Origin: Pseudomonas hunanensis
GTDB taxonomy: Bacteria > Pseudomonadota > Gammaproteobacteria > Pseudomonadales > Pseudomonadaceae
DNA: 64,000 bases
Assembly: GCF_013393325.1 (NCBI RefSeq)
Contig: NZ_QJRC01000071.1
Location: 62,001 to 126,000, forward strand
Reading direction: 5' to 3'
Part shown: piece by piece, positions 63,505-64,000 of the stretch
Layout: each line of letters begins with the position of its first letter
Position numbering within the stretch: position 1 is the stretch's first letter
Notes under the pieces: model-generated
What the model was told of the DNA's origin: nothing
Databases searched by the model: none
What the model saw: only the letters and a program-made list of their open reading frames with translations
Position numbers and translations under genes: made by a program

Positions 63505-64000
63505 ATGCAAGACCTCGATCCAATCGAAACCCAGGAATGGCTGGATGCCCTGGAGTCGGTCCTCGACAAAGAAGGCGAAGACCGCGCTCATTACCTGATG
63601 ACCCGTATGGGCGAGCTGGCCACCCGCAGTGGCTCCCAGCTGCCGTATGCGATCACCACGCCATACCGCAACACCATCCCTGTCACCCACGAAGCACGCA
63701 TGCCTGGCGACCTGTTCATGGAACGCCGCATTCGCTCGATGGTGCGTTGGAACGCCTTGGCCATGGTCATGCGCACCAACCTGAAAGACTCGGACCTGGG
63801 CGGACACATCTCCAGCTTCGCCTCCAGTGCCACCCTGTACGACATCGGCTTCAACTACTTCTTCCAGGCCCCGACCGAAGAACACGGTGGCGACCTGATC
63901 TTCTTCCAGGGCCACGCTTCGCCAGGCGTCTACGCCCGTGCCTTCATGGAAGGCCGCATCAACGAAGACCAGATGAACAACTTCCGTCAGGAAGTGGACG
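63505..64000 (+). CDS. aceE: Pyruvate dehydrogenase E1 component, N-terminal part
   Basis: The first 165 codons of the homodimeric E1 subunit of pyruvate dehydrogenase, which decarboxylates pyruvate using thiamine diphosphate. The start MQDLDPIETQEWLDALESVL and the blocks YAITTPYRNTIPV, RSMVRWNALAMVMRTN and GGHISSFASSATLYDIGFN are those of AceE. GGAG lies upstream of ATG 63505. The gene continues beyond the right edge. Confidence 0.96.
   Translation, partial: MQDLDPIETQEWLDALESVLDKEGEDRAHYLMTRMGELATRSGSQLPYAITTPYRNTIPVTHEARMPGDLFMERRIRSMVRWNALAMVMRTNLKDSDLGGHISSFASSATLYDIGFNYFFQAPTEEHGGDLIFFQGHASPGVYARAFMEGRINEDQMNNFRQEVD

Overview
The window looks like a Pseudomonas putida-group chromosome. 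The evidence is the gene order (davBA, pqqFABCDE, bioBFHCD, glcB, the waaF-waaC-waaG-waaP core-LPS block, glnE, aceE), the G+C-rich coding bias and the paired palindromic repeats between genes. Gene identities come from reading the translated sequence and from memory of these families; no database was searched.

Positions 1-8983 are one end of an integrated, phage-satellite-like element. It stops at the 3' part of a tRNA-Met gene (8938-8983), which marks the right attachment site; the intact tRNA should lie beyond the left edge of the window. Reading leftwards, all on the minus strand, it holds an integrase (7364-8785), a 1.16-kb regulatory/replication region, an AlpA-type regulator, an Ash-family leader ORF with strong RNA structure, two small unknown genes, a TOPRIM primase, a DUF3631 helicase-like ATPase and a TubC_N-like protein. 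Next come a second, unrelated integrase, a small HTH protein, and the start of what looks like an HK97-type major capsid protein cut by the window edge. Replication genes plus an own capsid gene resemble capsid-forming phage-inducible islands. Two matching clusters of 7-bp CGCGACA iterons about 4.8 kb apart recall the ori/crr pair of phage P4.

From 9 kb to 36.8 kb the DNA is core chromosome: an acetyltransferase, an Lrp regulator with davB-davA (lysine to 5-aminovalerate), the complete PQQ operon with an S9 peptidase, an aminotransferase, a LysR regulator, two acyl-CoA dehydrogenases around a diguanylate cyclase, the biotin operon bioBFHCD with a BirA-type operator inside the 5' end of comF, modE and srkA.

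A lone, AT-richer 814-codon gene (37056-39500) of unknown function with C-terminal Ig-like repeats interrupts this. Core genes then resume: rarD, gcvR-like, glcB, a stand-alone response regulator, a CNMP/CBS/DUF294 protein with an exonuclease, and a FecI/FecR/TonB-receptor iron uptake set with a PepSY membrane protein. A minus-strand operon for LPS core synthesis follows (waaF, waaC, waaG, waaP and three further kinase-like genes), then glnE and the start of aceE, preceded by two phased palindromes.
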